Source: Methylorubrum rhodesianum
GTDB taxonomy: Bacteria; Pseudomonadota; Alphaproteobacteria; Rhizobiales; Beijerinckiaceae
Assembly (NCBI RefSeq): GCF_014199985.1
Contig: NZ_JACHOS010000013.1
Span: 62,001-126,000 of the forward strand
DNA: 64,000 nucleotides
Reading direction: 5' to 3'
A model generated the notes under the pieces. That model was given only the letters and a program-made list of their open reading frames with translations, was not told the origin of the DNA and searched no databases. Made by a program: the position numbers and the translations under genes. The first letter of the stretch is position 1. Each line of letters starts with the position of its first letter. Shown one piece after another: positions 8,066 to 17,381 of this stretch.

Positions 8066-9442
8066 TCACACGGGCGAGAACTCGAACTCGGCGTTGATGG
8101 CCTTCCAGTCGTTGTAATACGGCGCGTACTGGGTCGGGATCTTGTAGGGCGCACAGCGCCGCACGGCCCGGAGCGCCGCCTGGGCGATCGACTGATCGAC
8201 CGAATTGTTTCCAGCGCGCATCACCCGCGGCTCGCTCGTGAGCGAACCGTCCGGGTTGAGGCGGATATCGAGCATCGGCAGCACCACACCCTGCGTCGCG
8301 CCGGGCGGGGCCGAGTAGCACCGCTCGATCTGCTGCTGCAGCATGCCGACGAGGGCATCGCGCAGGGACGGCGAGAGGCGCTGGGCATTGCCCGTCGCCG
8401 TGCCGAGCGAGGCCGTGCGCTGGACCTCGCGGCCGGTGGAGCCCGTCGACTGCGAGGCGGCCTTCGAGGCGAGCGTCTGCCGGATGTCTCCTGGGCTGAA
8501 TTTGTTGGCGAGTTCCGCCTGCTGGCGCGCCTTGGCCTCGGCATCCGCCTTCGCCTTGGCTTCGGCCATCGCCTTCGCCTTGGCTTTCGCGGCGGCCTCG
8601 GCCTTGGCCTTCGCTTCGGCTTCCGCCTTGGCCTTGGCCTCCGCGACCTGCTTGCGATGCTCGGCTTCCGCCTCGGCTTTGGCCGCCGCTTCCGCCTTGG
8701 CCTTTGCCTCCGCTTCCGCCTTGGCGTGGGCCTCGGCCTCCGCTTTCGCCTTGGCGTCGGCCTTCGCCTTGGCGTCCGCCCGCGCCTTGGCCCTGGCTTC
8801 CGCCGCCTTCGCCGCAGCCTCGGCTTCCGCCTGCTCGCGCTCGACCAGCTTCTGGAGCTCCTCGCGCTTCTCGGCCTCCGCCTTGGCAGCGGCGGCCTTG
8901 GCTTCCGCCGCCTTGGCGGCCTCGGCCTTGGCAGCTTCGGCCTTGGCCGCGGCATCCGCCTTCGCCTTGGCTTCGGCCTTGGCTTTCGCCTCGGCGGCCT
9001 TGGCCGCAGCCGCCTTCTCGGCCTCGGCCTTCGCGGCTTCCGCCTTGGCCGCGGCGGCCTCCGCCTCCTCCTTGACGGGGTCGGCGGTGTCGGCGCGCAG
9101 GGGCATCGCATCGACGGCGGCGAGCTTGGTGTCGGCGGTGCGGGTCGGCGCGGCCGGCGCGTCGGTCTTGGCGTTCTCCGGTTCGCGCTGCTCGATCTTC
9201 TCGGAGACGCGATCGGCGCGGTTCGGATTGTTCTGCGGCTTCTCGGCGTTGCGCTCGCCGCGGGTGAGTTCCGAGAACTGCTGCTCGGTCAGCACCTCGA
9301 CCGGCACGCCCTCCTGCGCGTCGGGCAGCGCCGGAGCGGCGACCGCGAACAGCGCGAGTCCGAGCACGGCGGCATGCGCGCCGGCGGAGATCCAGACGCC
9401 CGGTTCGCGATTTCGAAAAGACTCGGGCCAGCGCAGAGCCAC
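8066..9442 (-). CDS. tolA: TolA, energy-transducing envelope protein
   Basis: A 458-residue protein with one N-terminal membrane anchor (about residues 18-38), a polar linker, a very long Ala/Lys/Glu helical stalk (about 125-305, KAEAEAKAKAE-type repeats) and a C-terminal domain (about 340-458). The C-terminal domain has the TolA/TonB-like features LQQQIERCYSAPPGA and LRAVRRCAPYKIP, with two cysteines placed as in TolA domain III. It spans the periplasm and couples the TolQR proton motor to TolB and Pal. The stalk's low complexity makes long false open frames on the other strand. Start ATG lies 14 bases after the tolR stop. Confidence 0.95.
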   Translation of the reverse strand: MALRWPESFRNREPGVWISAGAHAAVLGLALFAVAAPALPDAQEGVPVEVLTEQQFSELTRGERNAEKPQNNPNRADRVSEKIEQREPENAKTDAPAAPTRTADTKLAAVDAMPLRADTADPVKEEAEAAAAKAEAAKAEAEKAAAAKAAEAKAKAEAKAKADAAAKAEAAKAEAAKAAEAKAAAAKAEAEKREELQKLVEREQAEAEAAAKAAEARAKARADAKAKADAKAKAEAEAHAKAEAEAKAKAEAAAKAEAEAEHRKQVAEAKAKAEAEAKAKAEAAAKAKAKAMAEAKAKADAEAKARQQAELANKFSPGDIRQTLASKAASQSTGSTGREVQRTASLGTATGNAQRLSPSLRDALVGMLQQQIERCYSAPPGATQGVVLPMLDIRLNPDGSLTSEPRVMRAGNNSVDQSIAQAALRAVRRCAPYKIPTQYAPYYNDWKAINAEFEFSPV

Positions 9443-9456
9443 TTTGTCCCGCTCCG

Positions 9457-9906
9457 CTAATTCGATTCCGGTTCGGTGACGAGGGCGACCTTCTTGAAGC
9501 CGCCGCCGGTCACGATCGCCATCACCTGGGCCACGCGTCCGTAATCGACGCGCTTGTCGCCGCGCACGAACACGCGCTCCTCGGTGCCCGTCTTCGCCGT
9601 CTGCATGAGCTGGGGCACGATGTCGTCGTCCTTCAGCTCAACCTCGCCGAGATAGACTTCGCCGGTACGGCGGATCGAGAGCGTGATCGGCTTGACGTCG
9701 GAATTGAGCGGGCTCGCCTTGGATTGCGGAAGGTCGAGGGGCACGCCCACCGTCATCATCGGCGCAGCCACCATGAACACGATCAGCAGCACCAGCACGA
9801 CGTCGATGAACGGCGTCATGTTGATTTCGTTGATGGCGCCGTGTCCGCGCCGTCCGCGGCGGCGGCGCTTGCCGCCGCCCTGCGCCGCGCCGTGCGTCAT
9901 GCCCAT
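9457..9906 (-). CDS. tolR: TolR, ExbD/TolR-family motor subunit
   Basis: A 149-residue protein with a basic cytoplasmic N-terminus and a single membrane helix carrying the conserved proton-path aspartate (NEINMTPFIDVVLVLLIVFM). A periplasmic domain follows (about residues 55-145), with a conserved VFVRGDKRVDYGRV segment. It works with TolQ as the stator of the proton-driven Tol motor. The Gly/Arg/His-rich N-terminus (about residues 8-24) is longer than in E. coli TolR. It lies 34 bases after tolQ and 14 before tolA, in one transcription unit. Confidence 0.95.
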   Translation of the reverse strand: MGMTHGAAQGGGKRRRRGRRGHGAINEINMTPFIDVVLVLLIVFMVAAPMMTVGVPLDLPQSKASPLNSDVKPITLSIRRTGEVYLGEVELKDDDIVPQLMQTAKTGTEERVFVRGDKRVDYGRVAQVMAIVTGGGFKKVALVTEPESN

Positions 9907-9940
9907 CGATCCGGCTCCCGCTTCCGTTTAGCTGCGATGA

Positions 9941-10657
<717 letters not shown>

Positions 10658-10970
10658 CGAACGATCCTCGCGTCGTCAGGGCCGCGCCACCGCGGGCCGG
10701 ACTGCCGACTGATCCTTTGAGCGATGAGACCTGAGATCACTCGCGAATCTGTCGAAAGTAAGGGTCGGACGCTCAGCCGGCCCGGCCCTTGCTGCGGCGC
10801 GGTGCTAGCTTGCCCGCACACGAGTCTAAGCCTGCGACAGGGTTAAGAAAGCGTTGCTCGGTCCAGCATCCGGCCCTTCACGAGAGGACCAGGATCTGCA
10901 GCCGCCGGGATCATGGGTCATGGATTATGGGCTCGGATCGAACGACATGTCCTGCGGCCCGGCCACGAGT
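10658..10970. other. intergenic gap between ybgC and tolQ
   Basis: 313 bases separating two genes that are usually adjacent or overlapping. The segment is moderately less GC-rich near 10720-10860. No confident -35/-10 pair or terminator was identified; a promoter for tolQRAB reading on the minus strand is expected here. Confidence 0.4.
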
Positions 10971-11408
10971 TCAGGCGGATCTCGCTGCCGACGGCGTCAG
11001 TGTCCGGCGCAGGCTCTCGGGCAGGCGGATCGCCCGCCCGTTGCGGACGCAGGCGACGACCACCTCGGCACGCACGAGCACGTCCTCGCCGCGGCGCACC
11101 TCCTGGGCCAGATGCATGGAGGCGCCACGCAGCTCGCTCGTTCGCGTGTGAACCTCGATGAGGTCGTCCATGCGGGCGGGCTTCAGGTAATCGAGGGTCA
11201 TCCTGCGCACGACGAACACGAGCCCGGCGCCGTCGGCGTGCAGATCCGACTGGTCGCCGGCGAGGGAGCGCAGCAATTCGGTGCGCCCGCGCTCCATGAA
11301 GCGCAGATAGCTCGCGTGATAGACGAAGCCCGAGAAGTCGGTGTCCTCGTAATAGACGCGCAGCGGGAGTCGGTGCGCGTCGGCGCCGGTCATCGGATCC
11401 ATGAGCAT
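10971..11408 (-). CDS. ybgC: YbgC-type hotdog-fold acyl-CoA thioesterase
   Basis: A 145-residue hotdog-fold protein with the 4-hydroxybenzoyl-CoA thioesterase/YbgC signature RVYYEDTDFSGFVYHASYLRFMERGRTELL, including the catalytic aspartate in EDTD and the tyrosine/histidine of VYHASY. It hydrolyses short- or medium-chain acyl-CoA, and in many proteobacteria it is the first gene of the tol-pal cluster, as here. The start is uncertain among three in-frame ATGs at 11408, 11402 and 11393; the core begins at HRLPLRV. Confidence 0.9.
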   Translation of the reverse strand: MLMDPMTGADAHRLPLRVYYEDTDFSGFVYHASYLRFMERGRTELLRSLAGDQSDLHADGAGLVFVVRRMTLDYLKPARMDDLIEVHTRTSELRGASMHLAQEVRRGEDVLVRAEVVVACVRNGRAIRLPESLRRTLTPSAARSA

Positions 11409-11485
11409 CCGGAAGTGAAAAGGGTCCGGGTTCTTACCGGCTCTCGACCGCGGTGGCGAGGGCGGCCGAGACCAGAAACGGCGAG

Positions 11486-11509
11486 AGCCGCCCCTTTCGG
11501 GAGCGGCCC
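11486..11509 (-). terminator. probable hairpin terminator after the DUF4142 gene
   Basis: On the minus strand, GCCGCTCCC and GGGGCGGC flank a GAAA loop, pairing with one bulged T; the stretch downstream is only partly T-rich. It lies 26 bases beyond the DUF4142 stop, a suitable place for termination. Confidence 0.5.
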
Positions 11510-11534
11510 TGCCAATGCGACGGAATTGGATCGT

Positions 11535-12251
11535 TCAGCCGCCGATCCGGTCGGCGAGCGTCGCGGAATGGGCGTGCTCGTCGGCGATGTAGGGCAGCGC
11601 CTGGTTGGCGAAGGTGCGGCCGGCAGCGCTGTCGCCGTTGCGGGCATAGCTACTGTAGAGCGCGAGCGTGCGGGCATCCGAACGCGCCTGCTCGTTGACG
11701 TAGGTGCGGTCGAACTCGCGGGCGGATCGGGCCGAGCGCAGGCGCTCGAGGCGCTGCTGTCCGTTCGGGCCGAGCGCGACGGGGCGGCCGGGCTCGCCCG
11801 GGCTGTTGTCGATCAGGCCGACGCCGCCGAGCACGCCGCCGACGATGCCGGTGCCGATGTTGGCCGCGAGCGTGACCGGGGCGAGCACCACGCCGACCGG
11901 ATTGTCGAGGCGGGTCGGGATTCCCTGCTGATCGGAGACGACCCGTCCGCTGGCGGTGAGCGAGGTGCCCTCCGGCAGCAGCGCCCTGGTGGTGGCCTCA
12001 CGCTCGACCAGCACCCGGTTGGCGTAGTTGCGCACGCGCGGGTTGCGGGAGCGCTCGAGGGCGATGCGGCTCGCCTCGATGCTCGCGGCGTCCGAGCGCA
12101 GCGCCTCGGCGCGGAACTCCCGCGTGTCGGTCGCGGCCGATCCGATCGGCGCCTCGGCGCCGATGCGGAGCGGCAGGGCGTCCTGAGCCAGGGCGGGCGT
12201 AGCAAGAGCGGCGACGGACAGGCCGAGGGCGGCCAGAACGGTCGACTTCAT
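11535..12251 (-). CDS. exported DUF4142 domain protein
   Basis: A 238-residue protein starting at ATG 12251, with a GGAAG ribosome binding site about 10 bases upstream and a Sec signal peptide (KSTVLAALGLSVAALATPALAQ). The mature part has two long helices interrupted by a glycine-rich, apparently membrane-inserting stretch (APVTLAANIGTGIVGGVLGGVGLID, about residues 125-150). The flanking helices match the DUF4142 ferritin-like bundle: ASRIALERSRNPRVRNYANRVLVERE and FDRTYVNEQARSDARTLALY. The glycine-zipper insert in the middle of the bundle is unusual for the family. Function unknown; DUF4142 genes are often stress-linked. Confidence 0.75.
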   Translation of the reverse strand: MKSTVLAALGLSVAALATPALAQDALPLRIGAEAPIGSAATDTREFRAEALRSDAASIEASRIALERSRNPRVRNYANRVLVEREATTRALLPEGTSLTASGRVVSDQQGIPTRLDNPVGVVLAPVTLAANIGTGIVGGVLGGVGLIDNSPGEPGRPVALGPNGQQRLERLRSARSAREFDRTYVNEQARSDARTLALYSSYARNGDSAAGRTFANQALPYIADEHAHSATLADRIGG

Positions 12252-12365
12252 GGCGGATGCTTCCTTGAAGGTCGTGCTGGATACGTTGTTGAGGCCGACG
12301 CCCGTGAAAGAGCGGGGTCGCGGCCTCAACTTGTGCGGTGCATGCATGTTCCGCCGCCGCACAAT

Positions 12366-12379
12366 CCTGTGATCACAGG
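12366..12379. promoter_or_regulatory. perfect 14-bp palindrome upstream of the DUF4142 gene
   Basis: CCTGTGATCACAGG is a perfect palindrome 115 bases before the DUF4142 start. Its arms look like Crp/Fnr half-sites (TGTGA/TCACA), but without the usual 6-base spacer. It may be an operator for an unidentified regulator. Confidence 0.4.
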
Positions 12380-12523
12380 TCTGAAGCTGCGCCTTTCGCG
12401 CGTCCGATCCGTGGAGCTGGCTCGAAAAACGATGAGGGATCAAGGCCGATCGCCGGCAGGCGCTGCCACGGAACAGCACGCATGGCTCCGCTCGACGATG
12501 AGGATCGTCGCTTCAACGATCAG

Positions 12524-12540
12524 AGTGATATGCGATCACT
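12524..12540. repeat. inverted repeat at the 3' end of the metallophosphoesterase gene
   Basis: AGTGAT and ATCACT flank a 5-base spacer and overlap the stop codon of the metallophosphoesterase gene. It could be a weak terminator stem or a protein site. No T run follows on the minus strand. Confidence 0.4.
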
Positions 12541-13508
12541 GCATGTCTCGGGAGGTTGTGGTTCCGGCCTCGCCGAGGTCGATCACGACGATCTCCGGCG
12601 GTATGCCGAACCGCACCGGAGCGATACTCATGCCGAGACCGCCGGAGACGATCAGGTCGGCCTGCTCGCGGACATGGCCGTAGGCGAAGCGGTTCTTGTA
12701 GCGGGAGGGCACGACCGGCGCGTAGCCGAACAGGCGAACCTGCCCACCGTGGGTGTGACCCGAGAGCGTCAGGGCGATCCGCGCCGGCACCTGAGGGAAG
12801 ATGTCGGGCTCGTGCGCCAGCAGGATCGCGGGCGCGCCTTCGGGGATTTGAGCGAGGGTGCCGGGCAGGTCGTCGACGCCGGTCCTTGGATGGCCGCGCT
12901 TGCGCGCGCTCGGAACGAAGGCGATCTGGTCGCCGAGGCCGGCGAGCCAGACCTCGTGTCCCCGCACCGCGAGCGGCAGCGCCTCGTTCTGCAGCACGCG
13001 GATGCCGTTGCGCCGCAGGGCCTCGCCCGCGATCGTCGGACCGCTGCCGCGCGCCTGCGCCGATCTGTCCTCCCACCAATCGTGATTGCCGAGGATCGCG
13101 TAGACCCCGAGCGGCGCCTGCAGCCGTCCCAGAACCGGTCCCCATTCCGCGGCATCCACGTACCGCGTGACGAGATTCATGCCGGAGACGTAGTCGCCGA
13201 GCAGCACCGTCACGTCGCCCTTCAGGGCGTTCGCGGCGGCGACGATGCCGGCGATGCGCGCGGCCGACATCCACGGCTCGCAGGCATGGATGTCGGCGAG
13301 CGCGACGATCCGCAGGGTCAGGCCGTCCGGCCAGGGGCCCTTCGGATGAAGCCTGTAGCGGGTGACCGTCAGGCGCATCGGCTCGATGCCGACGGCGTAG
13401 GCGCCCGTCGCGGTTCCCGTCAGCGCCGTCGCGCCGAGGCCGATCAGCACCGTGCGGCGTGTGACGGAGACAGGGCTGCGTCCGCCCGCCCTCCCCCGGC
13501 CGTCCACT

Positions 13509-13516
<8 letters not shown>
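12536..13516 (-). CDS. exported metallophosphoesterase (YaeI-like)
   Basis: A 326-residue calcineurin-like phosphoesterase. The N-terminus has a twin-arginine-type signal (VTRRTVLIGLGATALTGTATGAYA). The metal-binding motifs follow in order: ADIHACE (D-x-H), LLGDYVSG (GD), LGNHDWW (GNHD), LLAHEPD and SGHTHGGQ (GHxH), so all ligands of the binuclear centre are present. This arrangement is typical of the YaeI/YkuE group acting on UDP-sugar lipids or related substrates; the substrate here is unknown. The ATG at 13516 lies inside the last codons of ruvB (8-base overlap), so it is likely co-translated with ruvB, although no functional link is known. Confidence 0.88.
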
Positions 13517-14579
<1,063 letters not shown>

Positions 14580-14709
14580 GGGGGTCTCACGGGGCGTCGG
14601 CTGACCTCGCGTTTTGCACATCCGGCGCGCCGGGGCCACCGCGGCGGACCGGCTCCGGGCGATGGGGGCGACGTGCCGCGGCACACGCCGCGCGGGAAGT
14701 CTTCAGCGA

Positions 14710-14722
14710 GTTGGTAACCAAC
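14710..14722. promoter_or_regulatory. inverted repeat in the ruvB / L,D-transpeptidase divergent region
   Basis: GTTGGT and ACCAAC around a single central base, 40 bases before the L,D-transpeptidase ATG and 131 bases before ruvB. The location fits an operator of either gene. The binding factor is unknown. Confidence 0.4.
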
Positions 14723-14761
14723 ACCGCCGATGATCGCCGCGTGCTCTCGACGAGATCCGCG

Positions 14762-16546
14762 ATGCCGAACGTTTCCTTCGCCCCGCGCGGGCCCCGCCGC
14801 GTCCGGCTCCTCGGCGGGACCGGGGCGGCGCTCGCCCTCCTGCTCGCCACCCCGCTCCGGGCCGAGCCTTCGCCTGCGCCCGAGCCTCAGGCCGAATCCC
14901 GCATCAACCTGCGGATCGAGCCGAAGGCCGAGAAGGCAGCCGAGCCGAAGCGCGAGCTGAGGGCCGACCCGAAGCCGGAACCGCGTTCGGAGAAGGCCGA
15001 ACCCAAGTCCGACATCAAGGCCGATCCCAAGCTGGAGCGGCCCACCGCCGACACGGTCGCCGTGCCGACCGAGACTCCGCCGGCGAAGAAGGCGTCGCGT
15101 GAGCTGCCGCCGGTCGTCTACGCCCGCGTGTCGGAGGATCCGCTGCCGACCTACACGGCGCAGACGTTCATGGACACCATGCGCGCCGCCGAGCGCTATC
15201 AGATCTATGCCGAGGCCGGCGGCTGGAAGACGCTGCCCGCCGATTTCGCCCCGAAGCCCGGCGACAGCCATCCGGCGATCCCCTCGCTCCGCCACCATCT
15301 CACCTTGACCGGCGACCTTCCCGCCGATGCGCCGCCCTCCGACCGCTACGATCCGCCGCTGGTGGCCGCGGTGAAGTCGTTTCAGGCGCGGCACGGCCTG
15401 CCGGATGCCGGCATCCTCGGCCGCCTGACGCTGAATGCGCTCAACGTTCCGGCTGACGTGCGCCAGCGGCAGCTGCGCGCCTCGGCGCAGCGACTGATGG
15501 GTTCGAATTTCGGCTTCGGCGAGCGCTACGTCACCGTGAACATCCCCTCCGCCACCGTGGAGGCGGTGGAGAACGGAACCGTCACCCGCCGCTACGTCGC
15601 GGTGGTCGGCTCGCCCGACAAGCAGACGCCCGGGGTCGAGACGCGCATCACCGACGTGAACCTCAACCCGACCTGGACCGTGCCCGTCTCGGTGATCAAG
15701 AACGAGATCATCCCGACGATGCGCAAGAACCCCGGCTATCTCGCCAAGAACCGCATCCGCATCCTCGGCCCCGGCGGCGTCGAGGTCGATCCGACCACGA
15801 TCGACTGGAACACGCAGAAGGCGGTCAACTACACTCTCCGCCAGGATTCCGGCCTCGACAATTCGCTCGGGCAGATCCGCATCGACATGCCGAACCGCCA
15901 CGCGATCTACATGCACGACACACCTTCGAAATCCCTGTTCGCGGGTTCGGTGCGCTTCCACTCGCACGGCTGCGTCCGCGTCGGGCAGGTGAAGGAGTTC
16001 GCCGCGTGGCTGCTCCAGGGCACCGAGGGCCCGAACGGCGCCGGCTCGACCTGGGGCCCGATCGAGATCGAGACTGCCATCGCCGCGGGCGAGCGTCGTG
16101 ACGTGAAGCTGGTGAAGCCGACGCCGGTCGCCTTCGTCTATCTCACCGGCTACGCCACCTCGGATGGTCGGGTGCATTTCCGCGACGACATCTACGGCCT
16201 CGACACGCCACCCGCGCCGGCCGCGGCGGCGACGCCGGACGTCACCACCACCGGCGCCATCACGCCCCGAGCGCCGATGCCGCGCGCTCCGGCCGCGAGC
16301 ACGCCCCCGCGTCCTCAGCCCTCCGCAGCGCAGGGGGCGCCGGCGAAGCCGGCGGCGCCCAGGACCGAGCCGGTCAAGCCGGTGGTCCGAGACGTTCCTG
16401 CAAGCTCCTCGCCCCCCGCCTCGCCTCCCGCGACCGCGCTCCCGGCCCCGCAGAAGCCGCAGGCCCGCAAGGCCGCCCCGCCCGCGCGCGGTCAGGACGG
16501 CGAACCGGTCCTGCTGCCGCCCGGCCTCGTCGGCGGGCGCGGCTGA
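14762..16546 (+). CDS. L,D-transpeptidase (YcbB/LdtD type)
   Basis: A 594-residue periplasmic enzyme that makes 3-3 cross-links in peptidoglycan. It has an arginine-rich n-region and signal peptide (about 1-35), then a long Lys/Glu/Pro-rich linker. A peptidoglycan-binding domain is at about residues 195-228 (YDPPLVAAVKSFQARHGLPD). The YkuD catalytic domain has the motif HSHGCVRV, placing the catalytic cysteine at residue 404 and the conserved histidine at 402. The last 110 residues are Pro/Ala-rich and probably disordered. ATG 14762 is preferred over a TTG at 14711 because the signal peptide follows directly. Divergent from ruvB. Confidence 0.92.
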   Translation: MPNVSFAPRGPRRVRLLGGTGAALALLLATPLRAEPSPAPEPQAESRINLRIEPKAEKAAEPKRELRADPKPEPRSEKAEPKSDIKADPKLERPTADTVAVPTETPPAKKASRELPPVVYARVSEDPLPTYTAQTFMDTMRAAERYQIYAEAGGWKTLPADFAPKPGDSHPAIPSLRHHLTLTGDLPADAPPSDRYDPPLVAAVKSFQARHGLPDAGILGRLTLNALNVPADVRQRQLRASAQRLMGSNFGFGERYVTVNIPSATVEAVENGTVTRRYVAVVGSPDKQTPGVETRITDVNLNPTWTVPVSVIKNEIIPTMRKNPGYLAKNRIRILGPGGVEVDPTTIDWNTQKAVNYTLRQDSGLDNSLGQIRIDMPNRHAIYMHDTPSKSLFAGSVRFHSHGCVRVGQVKEFAAWLLQGTEGPNGAGSTWGPIEIETAIAAGERRDVKLVKPTPVAFVYLTGYATSDGRVHFRDDIYGLDTPPAPAAAATPDVTTTGAITPRAPMPRAPAASTPPRPQPSAAQGAPAKPAAPRTEPVKPVVRDVPASSSPPASPPATALPAPQKPQARKAAPPARGQDGEPVLLPPGLVGGRG

Positions 16547-16598
16547 CCGGCACCGCGATCCGCGGCATCCCATCCACAACAGCGCTGCCATGCGGAGC

Positions 16599-16624
16599 GG
16601 AACAAAGCTTCCCGCTTCCTCATT
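16599..16624 (+). promoter_or_regulatory. EcfG-type general stress promoter upstream of dps
   Basis: GGAAC at 16599-16603, a 17-base spacer, then CATT at 16621-16624. This is one base from the alphaproteobacterial EcfG/PhyR-regulon consensus (GGAAC-N16/17-CGTT). It ends 69 bases before the dps start and points toward it. dps genes are often in this regulon, so the site makes biological sense. It was identified by eye, not by a scored matrix. Confidence 0.6.
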
Positions 16625-16693
16625 CTGCCGATCGAGTGCCGGCGCGGTTGTCGCCGGCTGGAATTCGGTTGCAGATTGTTAGGATCTTCCCCC

Positions 16694-17221
16694 ATGGCCA
16701 AGGCTAAGCTGCGTGTCGCCAGCGATCGGCTCAACACGCCGACCGATCTCGATCCGAACGACGTCAAGAAGATTTCGGAGGGCCTGACCGTCCTCCTGTC
16801 GGACCTCTTCGCGCTCTACATCAAGACGAAGAACTTCCACTGGCATGTCAGCGGACCGAATTTCCGCGACTACCACCTGCTGCTCGACGAGCAGTCCGAG
16901 CAGATCTTCGGCATCATCGATGCCGTCGGCGAGCGGGCCCGTAAGATCGGCGGCACCACCCTGCGCTCGCTTGGCCAGGCCGAGCAGCTCAAGCGCGTCC
17001 CGGACAACAACGCGGACTACGTCAGCCCGCTGGAGATGCTCAAGGAGCTGCGCGACGACAACAAGGCGCTGACCGCCAACATGCGCGAGCTGCACGCCGT
17101 CACCGACGAGGCCAACGACGTCTCGACCACGAGCCTGCTGGAAGAGTGGATCGACCAGTCCGAGGAGCGCACGTGGTTCCTCTACGAGTCGACCCGCGAG
17201 GCTACCGAGAGTGGCCACTGA
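16694..17221 (+). CDS. dps: Dps-family DNA-protecting ferritin
   Basis: A 175-residue protein that forms a 12-subunit shell, oxidises Fe(II) with hydrogen peroxide and coats DNA under starvation and oxidative stress. The ferroxidase motif NFHWHVSGPNFRDYHLLLDEQSEQIFGIIDAVGERARKIGG contains the His, Asp and Glu ligands. The N-terminal tail has several lysines and arginines (AKAKLRVASDR), suitable for DNA contact. The ATG at 16694 gives this tail; an earlier in-frame TTG would only add six residues. An EcfG-like promoter precedes it and a strong hairpin terminator follows. Confidence 0.94.
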   Translation: MAKAKLRVASDRLNTPTDLDPNDVKKISEGLTVLLSDLFALYIKTKNFHWHVSGPNFRDYHLLLDEQSEQIFGIIDAVGERARKIGGTTLRSLGQAEQLKRVPDNNADYVSPLEMLKELRDDNKALTANMRELHAVTDEANDVSTTSLLEEWIDQSEERTWFLYESTREATESGH

Positions 17222-17249
17222 GCCGTCTGAAGACACTCGAACGCCGAAG

Positions 17250-17280
17250 GGCCGCCGATCCGAAAGGGTCGGTGGCCTTT
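17250..17280 (+). terminator. intrinsic terminator of dps
   Basis: GGCCGCCGATCC pairs with GGGTCGGTGGCC (two G-U pairs) around a GAAA tetraloop and is followed by TTT. It lies 29 bases after the dps stop. Confidence 0.8.
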
Positions 17281-17381
17281 CTCGTCCCGCGTACCGGCCC
17301 TTTGTTGTCTGACCGAGCGGATCCGGCCGGACCCGTCCCTCGTCGGGCGATGCCGATAGTGGGGCGGAGGGCCGCGGCCGC

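Noticed and set aside
8048..9460. Long open frames antisense to tolA (up to 470 codons)
   Set aside because: They arise from the Ala/Lys/Glu codon repeats of the TolA stalk, are extremely low in complexity and have no domain.
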